DNA of 64,000 bases from Arthrobacter sp. 24S4-2 (GTDB lineage Bacteria > Actinomycetota > Actinomycetes > Actinomycetales > Micrococcaceae). The DNA lies in contig NZ_CP040018.1 of NCBI RefSeq assembly GCF_005280255.1, forward strand, positions 1,054,001 to 1,118,000, given 5' to 3'. Shown piece after piece: positions 1-7,488 of this stretch; positions within the stretch are counted from its first letter, which is position 1; each line of letters starts with the position of its first letter. The notes below the pieces were generated by a model. It was not told the DNA's origin and did no database searches. It saw only the letters and a list, made by a program, of their open reading frames with translations. Position numbers and translations under genes: made by a program.

Positions 1-2
1 CC

Positions 3-71
3 CCAACGAAGGCCGCACCGGTGAACACTGCCATGGCCGAAGCGCTCCGCAAGGCGGGTCTCGGCAAGTAG
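3..71 (+). CDS. C-terminal end of an unidentified gene, cut by the window edge
   Basis: An open frame enters from the left edge and stops at the TAG ending at 71. The last 22 residues end in AMAEALRKAGLGK, an alanine- and lysine-rich helical tail. Too little remains to name a family. The following 188 bases up to the gamma-glutamyltransferase start contain no further convincing gene. Confidence 0.5.
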   Translation, partial: PTKAAPVNTAMAEALRKAGLGK

Positions 72-259
72 TCGGCACTGAACTCCCAGGGGCTCAGCCC
101 GCCCGGAACGCCGGCAGCTCGGATCAGCGCTGGTTCGCGGACCTCGGGGTAGGCGTGCCCGCGAAATAGCTTGTGCTTTGTAAGCAGCCCGGTGCGGAGG
201 GTTTTCCGGTCTGGCGAGTAAGCGTGGTCCGGCTGCAGGCCGTGGCTACAGTGGTCTTC

Positions 260-2095
260 ATGACTTTCACGCGTCCCGGAAGCTTCACCACCCGCCCAAC
301 GCTGCAAGGCACCTTTGGCATGAGTGCCTCCACGCACTGGATCGCGACGGCCACCGCCCAGTCCGTGTTGGAACGCGGCGGGAACGCGTTCGACGCCGCT
401 ACTGCGGCCGCGTTTGTGCTGCACGTTGTCGAGCCGCATCTGAACGGCCCGGGCGGGGACATGGCCGGTGTGTTCGTCACCGCCGCGGAGCCCGGCAAAC
501 CTGTGGTGCTCATGGGGCAGGGACCCGCGCCGGCGGGTGCGACGCCCGAGCACTACAGATCCGAAGGCCTGGAACTCGTCCCGGGGTCAGGGGCCCTGGC
601 CGCGGCGGTGCCCGCCTCCGTCGACGCCTGGCTCCTGCTGCTGCGGGACCACGGTACGTGGGAGTTGCAGGCGGTGCTGGAGTTTGCGATCGGGTATGCC
701 CGGGATGGCCATCCGGTGCTGGGGCGCGTTGGCGCCACCATCGCGGCAGTTTCCGAGCTGTTCCGGGAGCACTGGCCCACGTCAGCTGCGCTGTGGATGC
801 CGGGGGGGAAGATTCCGGCCGCAGGGGAACTGGTGCGGAACCCGGCCTACGCAAAGACCCTTCGCAGGCTGGTGGAGGCGGGAGCCGCTGAGTCCACGCG
901 GGAAGCGCGCATCGACGGCGCACGCCGGGAATGGCGCGAAGGATTCGTGGCGAAGGCCATGGTGCAGTCCGTGCAGGCCCCGCACAGGCATTCCTCCGGC
1001 ACGGACCATCAGGGGGTGCTGGCCATGAGTGATCTGGCAGCCTTCGAGGCGGGTTACGAGGACGCCGCCACCTTCGAATTCCGTGGCCACACGATAGCGA
1101 AGACGGGCCCGTGGGGGCAGGGTCCGGCACTGCTGCAGACCCTCGCGATCCTGGACGGGTTCCCCGACGAATGCCTGGACCCTTCCAGCGAACTCGGCGC
1201 GCACACCATCCTCGAGGCGCAAAAGCTGGCGCTCGCCGACCGGGAGGCCTACTACGGCGATACGGACGTTCCGCTGGATTACCTGCTGTCCGCCGAGTAC
1301 ACCGAGACGCGCCGCGCCCTGATCACGGAGCGGGCCTCGCCCGAGTTCCGGCCCGGCCGGGTTCCGGGACGGGAGCCCTTCCGCCCGCCGCTGCGGACGG
1401 AATATGTGCCGCCGGCGCTCGCGAACGACGACGGCGGGCCGGGGCTTCGCGGGGCTGGCGCCAGCGCCGGCGTGGGGGAGCCGACGGTGCTGGCCACCGG
1501 CGAAACGCGCGGCGACACGTGCCATCTCGACGTTGTGGACCGCTGGGGAAACATGATCTCGGCGACTCCTTCAGGCGGCTGGCTGCAGTCGTCCCCGGCG
1601 ATTCCCGAGCTGGGATTCTGCCTGGGCACGCGGCTGCAGATGACCTGGCTCGAGCCCGGAACGCCGTCCACGCTGACGCCGGGGAAGCGTCCCCGGACCA
1701 CGCTGACGCCGACGCTGGTGCTGAGGAACGGCGAAGCTGTGACTGCGCTGGGCTCACCCGGTGGCGACCAGCAGGACCAGTGGCAGCTGCCCTATCTCCT
1801 GCGGACCATTGTGGGCGGCTATTCGCCGCAGCAGGCCATCGATGCGCCGGCCTTCCATACGACGTCGGTGCCCGGGTCGTTCTGGCCACGCATCTGGGAG
1901 CCGGGCGGCGCGGTGGTGGAGGACCGTCTGGGCGATGCTGTCATAGCCGGGCTGGAGCGCCGCGGCCACCGGATCACACGCGCTGGCGACTGGACGCTGG
2001 GACGGTTGTCCGCCGTCGTGCGTGATCCCCGGACGGGAGTCCTGCAGGGCGCAGCGAACCCGCGCGGTGCGCAGGGCTACGCAGTGGGGAGGTAG
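260..2095 (+). CDS. ggt: Gamma-glutamyltransferase family protein
   Basis: A 611-residue member of the N-terminal nucleophile hydrolase family that transfers or hydrolyses gamma-glutamyl groups, for example from glutathione or gamma-glutamyl peptides. The N-terminal GGNAFDAATAAAFVL segment and the GDTCHLDVVDRWGN block are characteristic. Thr420 in GDTCH is the expected autoprocessing nucleophile. The conserved glycine-rich LGSPGGD segment follows near residue 525. I place the start at the ATG at 260, because family similarity begins just after it; the frame is open further upstream to 173. No signal peptide is obvious, so a cytoplasmic location is likely, unlike the exported Escherichia coli enzyme. 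It stands alone, with a minus-strand cupin gene converging on it. The family call is firm; the natural substrate is not known. Confidence 0.9.
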   Translation: MTFTRPGSFTTRPTLQGTFGMSASTHWIATATAQSVLERGGNAFDAATAAAFVLHVVEPHLNGPGGDMAGVFVTAAEPGKPVVLMGQGPAPAGATPEHYRSEGLELVPGSGALAAAVPASVDAWLLLLRDHGTWELQAVLEFAIGYARDGHPVLGRVGATIAAVSELFREHWPTSAALWMPGGKIPAAGELVRNPAYAKTLRRLVEAGAAESTREARIDGARREWREGFVAKAMVQSVQAPHRHSSGTDHQGVLAMSDLAAFEAGYEDAATFEFRGHTIAKTGPWGQGPALLQTLAILDGFPDECLDPSSELGAHTILEAQKLALADREAYYGDTDVPLDYLLSAEYTETRRALITERASPEFRPGRVPGREPFRPPLRTEYVPPALANDDGGPGLRGAGASAGVGEPTVLATGETRGDTCHLDVVDRWGNMISATPSGGWLQSSPAIPELGFCLGTRLQMTWLEPGTPSTLTPGKRPRTTLTPTLVLRNGEAVTALGSPGGDQQDQWQLPYLLRTIVGGYSPQQAIDAPAFHTTSVPGSFWPRIWEPGGAVVEDRLGDAVIAGLERRGHRITRAGDWTLGRLSAVVRDPRTGVLQGAANPRGAQGYAVGR

Positions 2096-2125
2096 CGGTT
2101 TACAGTGGCCGAAGTGCTACTGGAT

Positions 2126-2470
2126 TCACTCTTGCGTGACGATATCGACCGAGATCTCCACCGCCGGAATCGTTCCCCTGTTCTCGAGCCAGTGGGTCGT
2201 GTTCCGATCCTCGGGCCATCCCACTCCCGGCCCATAGTCCGTGGCGACGCCGTTTCGATGGTCAGTGATCGTTCCCTGCAAAATGTAAACGGTGCCAGGC
2301 CGGCCTTTGTGGTCGTGAATCGGGCCGAAGACGCCTCCGGGCTCGATGGTCACCATCCGCATTCGAAGTTGGCGCCGTTCCATGCCCTCGATCTCGCGGG
2401 CAAGGTCAACCGTTGCAAGTACCTCCACCGTGACACCTCTCGTCTCAGGTGCCACCTGTTCGTTGCTCAT
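2126..2470 (-). CDS. Small cupin-domain protein
   Basis: A 114-residue single-domain cupin. The metal-binding motif is partly visible as IHDHKGRPGTVYILQG, followed by the second cupin half with PEDRNTTHWLENRG. The spacing and the conserved histidines suggest a divalent-metal site, but no substrate can be inferred. The gene is monocistronic, convergent with the gamma-glutamyltransferase gene, and separated by about 160 bases from the DUF2071 gene. Proteins like this are usually small binding or isomerase-like enzymes. Confidence 0.7.
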   Translation of the reverse strand: MSNEQVAPETRGVTVEVLATVDLAREIEGMERRQLRMRMVTIEPGGVFGPIHDHKGRPGTVYILQGTITDHRNGVATDYGPGVGWPEDRNTTHWLENRGTIPAVEISVDIVTQE

Positions 2471-2630
2471 TGTGCTCTCTTCTCTGCAAGTCCAGGCCTA
2501 TTGCTGATGGTCCACGCCCAGCCGGCCCTTGCCTCTGATTCTTGCAGGGCGGGCGCCCGACTTCACCTGCTATGCGGTGCCGAGCTGGCGCCAACGGACA
2601 CTTGCGGCCCGCCCGGCTATTCCCGCCCGC

Positions 2631-3362
2631 TCACGCCCTGAGCACGCGCGGACGTCCAAACTGGGTCCGGACGCCGGGGGAGAACAGCACGGACTCGGGC
2701 GGACCCGCCACATCGAGTCCGGCGGCGCCGATCAACCCGTCCTCAAGCACCGTCAGTTCAGCCTGGTAGAGCGGCCACGGCGAATGGGTGTTCGGGATGT
2801 ACAGCGTGCGGTCACGGAAGCGGGAGTGCAGGCCGAACCTGGCCGTGAGGTGGACGGACAGCGGATCCGCCGCGACGTCGTCCAGCGCCGGGACAACCGC
2901 GAAGTCGCTTCCGGCCCCGCGCCGGAACCGCCGCACTGAATAGCCGGTAGACGGGCTGCCGGCGTGGGCTGGACGGAAGCGGGCATGCGACCACACATAC
3001 GGAATTCCGGCCGCGCGTGCGGCCAGCACCACGGCCAACCGGTCAGCGTCCAGGCTCAGGAAGACCACGCCCCTGGTGCCGTCGGACTCCCGCGAATACA
3101 GCCGGACGTTGACCTCATTGAAATCCCCGAAGAACGGCACTCCGGGGCCACGGCCGATCCCCGCTTTCTGCATGCGGAAGCCGATCAGCCCCACCCATGC
3201 CGAGCCGTCGAAAACGTCCGGCACCACCCCGGGCGGCATGAACGCCGCCGCCGCCGCTTCGGGAATGCGCCAATGCAGGAACACTGCATCGGTCCACCGC
3301 TGGTCCATGATCACGGGGGAGGGCAGCCCGGGCGGATCCGGCCACGGGTCACGGAAATCCAC
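2631..3362 (-). CDS. DUF2071 (YqjF-like) protein
   Basis: A 243-residue protein matching the DUF2071 family: an N-terminal QRWTDAVFLHWRIP start, a middle FFGDFNEVNVRLYS motif (in related proteins the F.E.NVR signature), and a C-terminal segment with PWPLYQAEL and LFSPGVRTQFGRP. The fold is thought to be related to acetoacetate decarboxylase, but the function is unknown. Its start codon lies one base after the stop of the DUF1622 gene, so the two are almost certainly co-transcribed and translationally linked. No signal peptide or membrane helix is visible. Confidence 0.8.
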   Translation of the reverse strand: MDFRDPWPDPPGLPSPVIMDQRWTDAVFLHWRIPEAAAAAFMPPGVVPDVFDGSAWVGLIGFRMQKAGIGRGPGVPFFGDFNEVNVRLYSRESDGTRGVVFLSLDADRLAVVLAARAAGIPYVWSHARFRPAHAGSPSTGYSVRRFRRGAGSDFAVVPALDDVAADPLSVHLTARFGLHSRFRDRTLYIPNTHSPWPLYQAELTVLEDGLIGAAGLDVAGPPESVLFSPGVRTQFGRPRVLRA

Positions 3363-3363
3363 T

Positions 3364-3771
3364 TCAGCCCGCAGGTGAGGGGCTCGGCGAGCCGGCTGGG
3401 GCCGTGGCGCCGGCGGGCTGCTTTTGCCAGGGCCAGCGGCCGGTGATTTCCAGCTCCAGCGAGAAGCTCAGGAAGGTCCGGATGAGCACGATGATCGCCA
3501 GCACCCCCACACTTTCGAACGTGGGCGTGACCGCAACCGTCCGGATAATGTCCGCCGCCACCAGTAGCTCAAGGCCCAGCAGGATGGACCGGCCCAGCAG
3601 CTGCCGGTAGGAGCGGTAGACGGACAGCGGTTCGGAGCCTTCCGGCCGGCGTCGGGGCTGGAAACCGCGCAGGGCCATGGGGATGGAGACGAGCGCACCG
3701 GCCACCATGACGGCGACGCCGGCAAAGTCCATGAACCTGCCGACCGTCTCGATAATGTGCTGAAAATCCAC
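3364..3771 (-). CDS. DUF1622 integral membrane protein
   Basis: A 135-residue membrane protein. An N-terminal helix (about residues 14-33), a polar RRRPEG loop, the motif YRSYRQLLGRSILLGLELLVAADIIRTV and a third helix (VGVLAIIVLIRTFLSFSLELE) are the hallmarks of DUF1622. The C-terminus ends in an Ala/Pro/Ser-rich tail. It is the first gene of a two-gene unit with the DUF2071 gene downstream. The role is unknown; similar proteins are about 110-130 residues long, so this copy is complete. Confidence 0.8.
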   Translation of the reverse strand: MDFQHIIETVGRFMDFAGVAVMVAGALVSIPMALRGFQPRRRPEGSEPLSVYRSYRQLLGRSILLGLELLVAADIIRTVAVTPTFESVGVLAIIVLIRTFLSFSLELEITGRWPWQKQPAGATAPAGSPSPSPAG

Positions 3772-3821
3772 TGTTCCCCTTTACAGGCCTTCGGCTACAA
3801 CTTTGGACACAAAGATCAACA

Positions 3822-4739
3822 TCACGGGTGCCGGACGCCTTCACCGGCCAGGATGGCGCGGTACCCCTCACGGAAAGTGGGGTAGGCGAACTCGAACCCG
3901 GTGCTGCGGAGCAGTTTGTTGCTGCAGCGCTTGTTCCCGCCGCGGGCCGGCTCGCCGCTACCTGCTCCCGCGACTCCGGAGTTACCTGCAGCGGCCGACG
4001 GCGGCTGGGGGAGTCCCAGCTCGGAGGCCAGGAACCGCTGGACCTCGCCGAGCTCAGCCGGGTCGTCGTCCACGCCGAGATACACAGGATCCGGATCTGC
4101 GGCCATGGTGCAGAGGTGCACGATGGCCGCCGCGGCGTCGTCGCGGTGGATGCGGTTCGTGTAGCGGGGCTCCGCCGGAGTCACCGCCGATCCGCCGCGC
4201 ACCTGGTCGATGAGGCGTGTCCGGCCGGGGCCGTAGATGCCGCCCAGCCGCAGCACCGTAGGAGTGATCCCGGTTCCGCGCAGCCGCTCCAGCAACAGCT
4301 CCTCGGCCTCGCGGATGATGCGGCCGGAGAATCCGCCGGGTTCCGGCGTCGTGGTTTCATCCACCCAGCCGCCCGCCGCGTCGCCGTACACGGCGGTGGA
4401 GGAGACGAACAACACGCGCCGGACCAGCGAAGGCAGCGCCACGCCGTCGTGCCCGCGGGTGCGCTCCAGCGCGTCGAGCACGTTCGCCAGCCCGTCCACG
4501 TAGGCGGCCCGGTAGGCAGCCTCGGAGGGGGAGTCGGCCGCAACGGCGACGACGACGGCGGTGGTGTCCGCCGGAACGGGCGGCAGCGGAAGCGTGGTCA
4601 GGTCAGCCGTGACGCCTTCGATGACGGCCGGAAGCTTCGCGGGCGACCGCCGCCAGCCCACTACGCGGTGGCCGGCGGCCGCGAACCGCAGCCCGGCCTC
4701 GGTGCCAAGATCGCCGCAGCCGGCCATGAGAACAGTCAT
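3822..4739 (-). CDS. NAD-dependent epimerase/dehydratase-like protein (extended SDR, YeeZ type)
   Basis: A 305-residue Rossmann-fold protein. The N-terminus MTVLMAGCGDLGTEAGLRFAAAG carries the atypical dinucleotide-binding GxGxxG, and VSSTAVYGD followed by GRIIREAEELLLE gives the SDR substrate region, although the usual YxxxK is replaced by a weaker pattern (RIIREAE). LRLGGIYGPGR and NRIHRDDAAAAIVHL match the YeeZ/SDR_a5-like group. Such proteins are annotated as NAD(P)-dependent oxidoreductases without a defined substrate. A low-complexity insert (AAAGNSGVAGAGSGEPARG) lies near residue 255. It is a single gene between two minus-strand neighbours. Confidence 0.75.
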   Translation of the reverse strand: MTVLMAGCGDLGTEAGLRFAAAGHRVVGWRRSPAKLPAVIEGVTADLTTLPLPPVPADTTAVVVAVAADSPSEAAYRAAYVDGLANVLDALERTRGHDGVALPSLVRRVLFVSSTAVYGDAAGGWVDETTTPEPGGFSGRIIREAEELLLERLRGTGITPTVLRLGGIYGPGRTRLIDQVRGGSAVTPAEPRYTNRIHRDDAAAAIVHLCTMAADPDPVYLGVDDDPAELGEVQRFLASELGLPQPPSAAAGNSGVAGAGSGEPARGGNKRCSNKLLRSTGFEFAYPTFREGYRAILAGEGVRHP

Positions 4740-4775
4740 AGGGGCCAGTCTGCCAGAGCGGCACCGAAGGCTTCG

Positions 4776-5681
4776 CTAGGGCGCAGGAATCGGGAAGAAC
4801 AGCCGCGGGTCCTGCAGCAGGGCCGGGTAGTCGAACGACGCACGGTCCACGACCTCCGTCACCTGGAAATTCCGGGCGAAGTGGCCGTCCACGGTGATGG
4901 GGCGCCCCTGGACCTTGCCCACGGCGAAGGTGGCGCCGCCGTCGAACGGGACGGCGACTGCCGAATTGCCGGGCAGCGTGCGGAAGGCCTCCTCCTGCTG
5001 CTGGCGCTTCCGGGTGGGCTTCTTCACGAGCTGCTTGGGCGGCCGTTTCTTGGGGTTCTTGGCCGGGCGCCGGGCACCGGAGTCCGCGTAGACAAACTCG
5101 TATTCCTCGGACTGGGCAGCGGCCTTCGCGGCGCGGCCAACTTCCGGCAGGCTGATGGTGTCCAGCTTTTCCGGGCTGGTGTCTCCCACGTTGGCGCGCA
5201 GGATCCAGAGCCGGTCGCCTACCGGATCCTCGGGGAGGAACTCGTGCCTGGGCTCCGGCCAGACGTACTCCAGGTCCGCGGGCGTTCCGGGGAACAGCTC
5301 ACTATAGAAGCGCGGCTCCTTCTGCAGCAGCCGGGAGCGGTGGCTGAGGTGGAGGTCCGGCTCGCCGAGCCATGGCGGCATGGGGATCTTGGCTGCGTAG
5401 GCGGCGTGGTCCGCCTGCGGCGCGAATTCGATGATCTTGGCGCGGGTGGTGTCTTCGCCGCCGCGGGCGATCCATTCATCCACCACAGCCAGGCCGTACA
5501 TGGTTAGGGCGGGGACGTGGCCCATCCACATGCGGATGGCCGGGTGCGACTGCCAGCCGTATTCCGGGATCACCAGCGCACGCAGTGTCTGCAGCGCCTC
5601 GACACGCTGCTTGCCGAGCCGGACGCGGTCCAGGACCGCGGCGCTCTGCTGGAAATCTGGATAGGGAAGGAAAGTCTGCAT
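4776..5681 (-). CDS. MSMEG_6728-family protein (pyrimidine-dimer-glycosylase-like N-terminus)
   Basis: A 301-residue protein that starts MQTFLPYPDFQQSAAVLDRVRLGKQRVEALQ. This N-terminal block (residues 1-60) is shared with pyrimidine dimer DNA glycosylase/endonuclease V-like proteins and with the actinobacterial MSMEG_6728 family. A lysine- and arginine-rich central linker (about residues 205-232) suggests nucleic-acid contact. The C-terminal part has no recognisable motif. A DNA-repair role is plausible from the N-terminal fold but not demonstrated by the sequence. It is transcribed alone. Confidence 0.65.
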   Translation of the reverse strand: MQTFLPYPDFQQSAAVLDRVRLGKQRVEALQTLRALVIPEYGWQSHPAIRMWMGHVPALTMYGLAVVDEWIARGGEDTTRAKIIEFAPQADHAAYAAKIPMPPWLGEPDLHLSHRSRLLQKEPRFYSELFPGTPADLEYVWPEPRHEFLPEDPVGDRLWILRANVGDTSPEKLDTISLPEVGRAAKAAAQSEEYEFVYADSGARRPAKNPKKRPPKQLVKKPTRKRQQQEEAFRTLPGNSAVAVPFDGGATFAVGKVQGRPITVDGHFARNFQVTEVVDRASFDYPALLQDPRLFFPIPAP

Positions 5682-5887
5682 TCTTCAAGTGTGGAGGTGC
5701 CGGGGTCCCAGACCAAATGCCGGCGGCGGCGGCGCAGCGGCAAACGCTGCTATGCTGTCAGCGGCTGGCAAGGGGTGCGGCGTAGTCTACTGGACCGTAT
5801 GGTGAGACGGTGGCGACAACACGGTTACAATTTCACTAAGATGACCGCAAGCAAATCCCGCCTCAGCCACCCTCCGGAAGATACGAC

Positions 5888-6460
5888 ATGACACTTACGC
5901 AAGCAGTTCCGTTCACTCCGAAGTTCGGACAAATGCTGAGCCCGGAAGCCAACGGCATCCTGGTGCTTGATGAGTTCACCCTGGACCCGGAAGCGGCCCG
6001 CAAGGAGCAGCACGGCTTCCTCGCCGCCATGGGTTCTGTCGCCCTCACGCTTCGGCGCATCGTTGCCCTCCGCCTGTTCATCGCAGTGGTGGCCATCGCC
6101 AACCTTCCCCTGTTCCTCCTGTCCACCGGCTGGTGGATCTACGCCGTATCCCTGGCCGTTGTGGTCGGTGTGCATGCAGGCGTTTCGTGGCTGAACAAGC
6201 ATGAGCCCAAGGTCCGCCAGCGCCACTCCCTGGAGCTGCACCTGCACCGCGAGCGCAGCGACAACTACCGCAAGGTGCGCGACGCCGTGAAGTTCGTGAT
6301 CGATTCGCCGGCGCGCATGAACGAGCACCTTTACTTGGAACTGCTCGCAGCCAAGCGCGTGGCCCTGCATCTGCACATCGGCACCGTGGCCCTCCTGGAC
6401 ACCAGCGACGATTCCGCCTGGACGGTGCGGATCGTCCGGGAACTCCCCAAAGCTGCCTGA
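5888..6460 (+). CDS. Conserved membrane protein of unknown function
   Basis: A 190-residue protein with two adjacent membrane helices at about residues 60-95 (LRLFIAVVAIANLPLFLLS, then WWIYAVSLAVVVGVHAGVSW), a charged segment (RQRHSLELHLHRERSDNYRKVRDAV) and a soluble C-terminal domain. No family is recognised. A weak ribosome-binding site GGAAG lies nine bases before the ATG. The gene is monocistronic and is closed by a strong hairpin at 6479-6520. Confidence 0.6.
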   Translation: MTLTQAVPFTPKFGQMLSPEANGILVLDEFTLDPEAARKEQHGFLAAMGSVALTLRRIVALRLFIAVVAIANLPLFLLSTGWWIYAVSLAVVVGVHAGVSWLNKHEPKVRQRHSLELHLHRERSDNYRKVRDAVKFVIDSPARMNEHLYLELLAAKRVALHLHIGTVALLDTSDDSAWTVRIVRELPKAA

Positions 6461-6478
6461 ACCTGACTGGAAACAACA

Positions 6479-6520
6479 ACGACGCCGGAGCTCCCCGAGA
6501 AGGGGACGCTCCGGCGTCGT
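6479..6520. terminator. Strong hairpin terminator between convergent genes
   Basis: A perfect 13-bp stem (6479-6491 with 6508-6520, core ACGACGCCGGAGC) encloses a second 5-bp stem. It lies between the convergent membrane-protein gene and the Rpf-like gene. It can serve both strands, although no long T-run follows. Confidence 0.75.
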
Positions 6521-6553
6521 GGTTAACGCTGTACCGCTGAAATACTGAGCGCC

Positions 6554-7248
6554 TTAGGCAGGCAGCTGCAGGACCTGTCCTTCGAACACCAGGTCGGGAT
6601 CAACGATGCTGTCCGTGTTGGCGTCCGCGAGGGTCTGCCAGCCGCCGTCGATATTCAGTTTTTCGGCGATGGTGCTCAGGGTGTCGCCGGACTCCACGGT
6701 GTAGGTCTCGCCACTCAGCGGAACCTCGGCTGCGTGGCGCGGTGCAGCCTGGACCGGTGCCGCCGCGGGTGCCGTAGCAGCGGAAGCGGCCTGCACGGGA
6801 GCCTGGGCGGCCTGCACCGAAACTTCAGTGGGGCCGGAGCGACCGGAACGCTCGGGGCAGGCGCGCCGCCCCCGCCGCTCAGGCCCAGCTTGGCCGCACA
6901 CGCGGGCCAGGCTCCCCAGCCCTGGCTTGCCTGGACGTTCTCGGCGACGGCGATCTGCTGCTCGCGGGTGGCGTCAGTCGGTGATCCGGCACCGCCGTAG
7001 GCGGCCCACGTGCCGGTGGTGAACTGCAGTCCGCCGCTGAAGCCGTTGCCGGTGTTGGTGTTCCAGTTGCCGCCGCTCTCGCACTGGGCGAGGGCGTCCC
7101 AGGTGCTGGCGCTCGTGGCGGTGGGAGTGGCCGCGGTGGCGGCGGTGGCGGAGAGTGCGAGGCCAGCGGCCGAAACGGCAGCCAATGTGACTCCGCGGCG
7201 TGCAACGGTTCCCAGTTTGGATTTGTTCATGCGAGTGGAAGTGTTCAT
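6554..7248 (-). pseudogene. Rpf-like transglycosylase with LysM domain, split by a frameshift
   Basis: Read with one base restored, this is a 231-residue secreted cell-wall enzyme. The N-terminal signal peptide (about residues 1-40, ending ATAATAATPTA) is followed by a resuscitation-promoting-factor/transglycosylase domain: TWDALAQCESGGNW carries the catalytic Glu, then FSGGLQFTTGTWAAYGG and AWPACAAKLGL. After a Pro/Ala linker comes a C-terminal LysM domain (YTVESGDTLSTIAEKLNIDGGW...VFEGQVLQLPA). The frame breaks at the run of four C (minus strand) at 6830-6833: one more C rejoins the halves exactly, giving ...PAPTEVSVQAAQ. The domains are otherwise intact, so a sequencing error is at least as likely as real inactivation. 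A later ATG at 7230 is an alternative start. Confidence 0.85.
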
Positions 7249-7488
7249 GTGGGTGGATGCTCCGAAGGGCCACCTGCGCTCGGTCCGTCCCCGGACGTTG
7301 TCGCGCCACTGCCCGCCCCTGACAAACTAGAGGTCATATACGGTGTCTGCCGGCCGGGCAGTAACTGGTGGAGGCAGCACCGGGCATTCGTGTCCCGCTT
7401 GGCGGGACTTCGTTCCACGCTAGGACAGCGCCGGCGCGTTATCAAATCGAAATAGATATCGGGCGAGGCGTGGGCCGGCCCAGGCCGG

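Noticed and set aside
3828..5507. 559-residue plus-strand open frame
   Set aside because: It lies antisense to the SDR and MSMEG_6728 genes and shows no family similarity; typical GC-rich shadow frame.
7249..7450. Possible cyclic-di-AMP riboswitch upstream of the Rpf-like gene
   Set aside because: Such riboswitches often precede rpf genes, but the conserved blocks of that class could not be found in the leader. Only a 7-bp dyad at 7392-7408 is visible.
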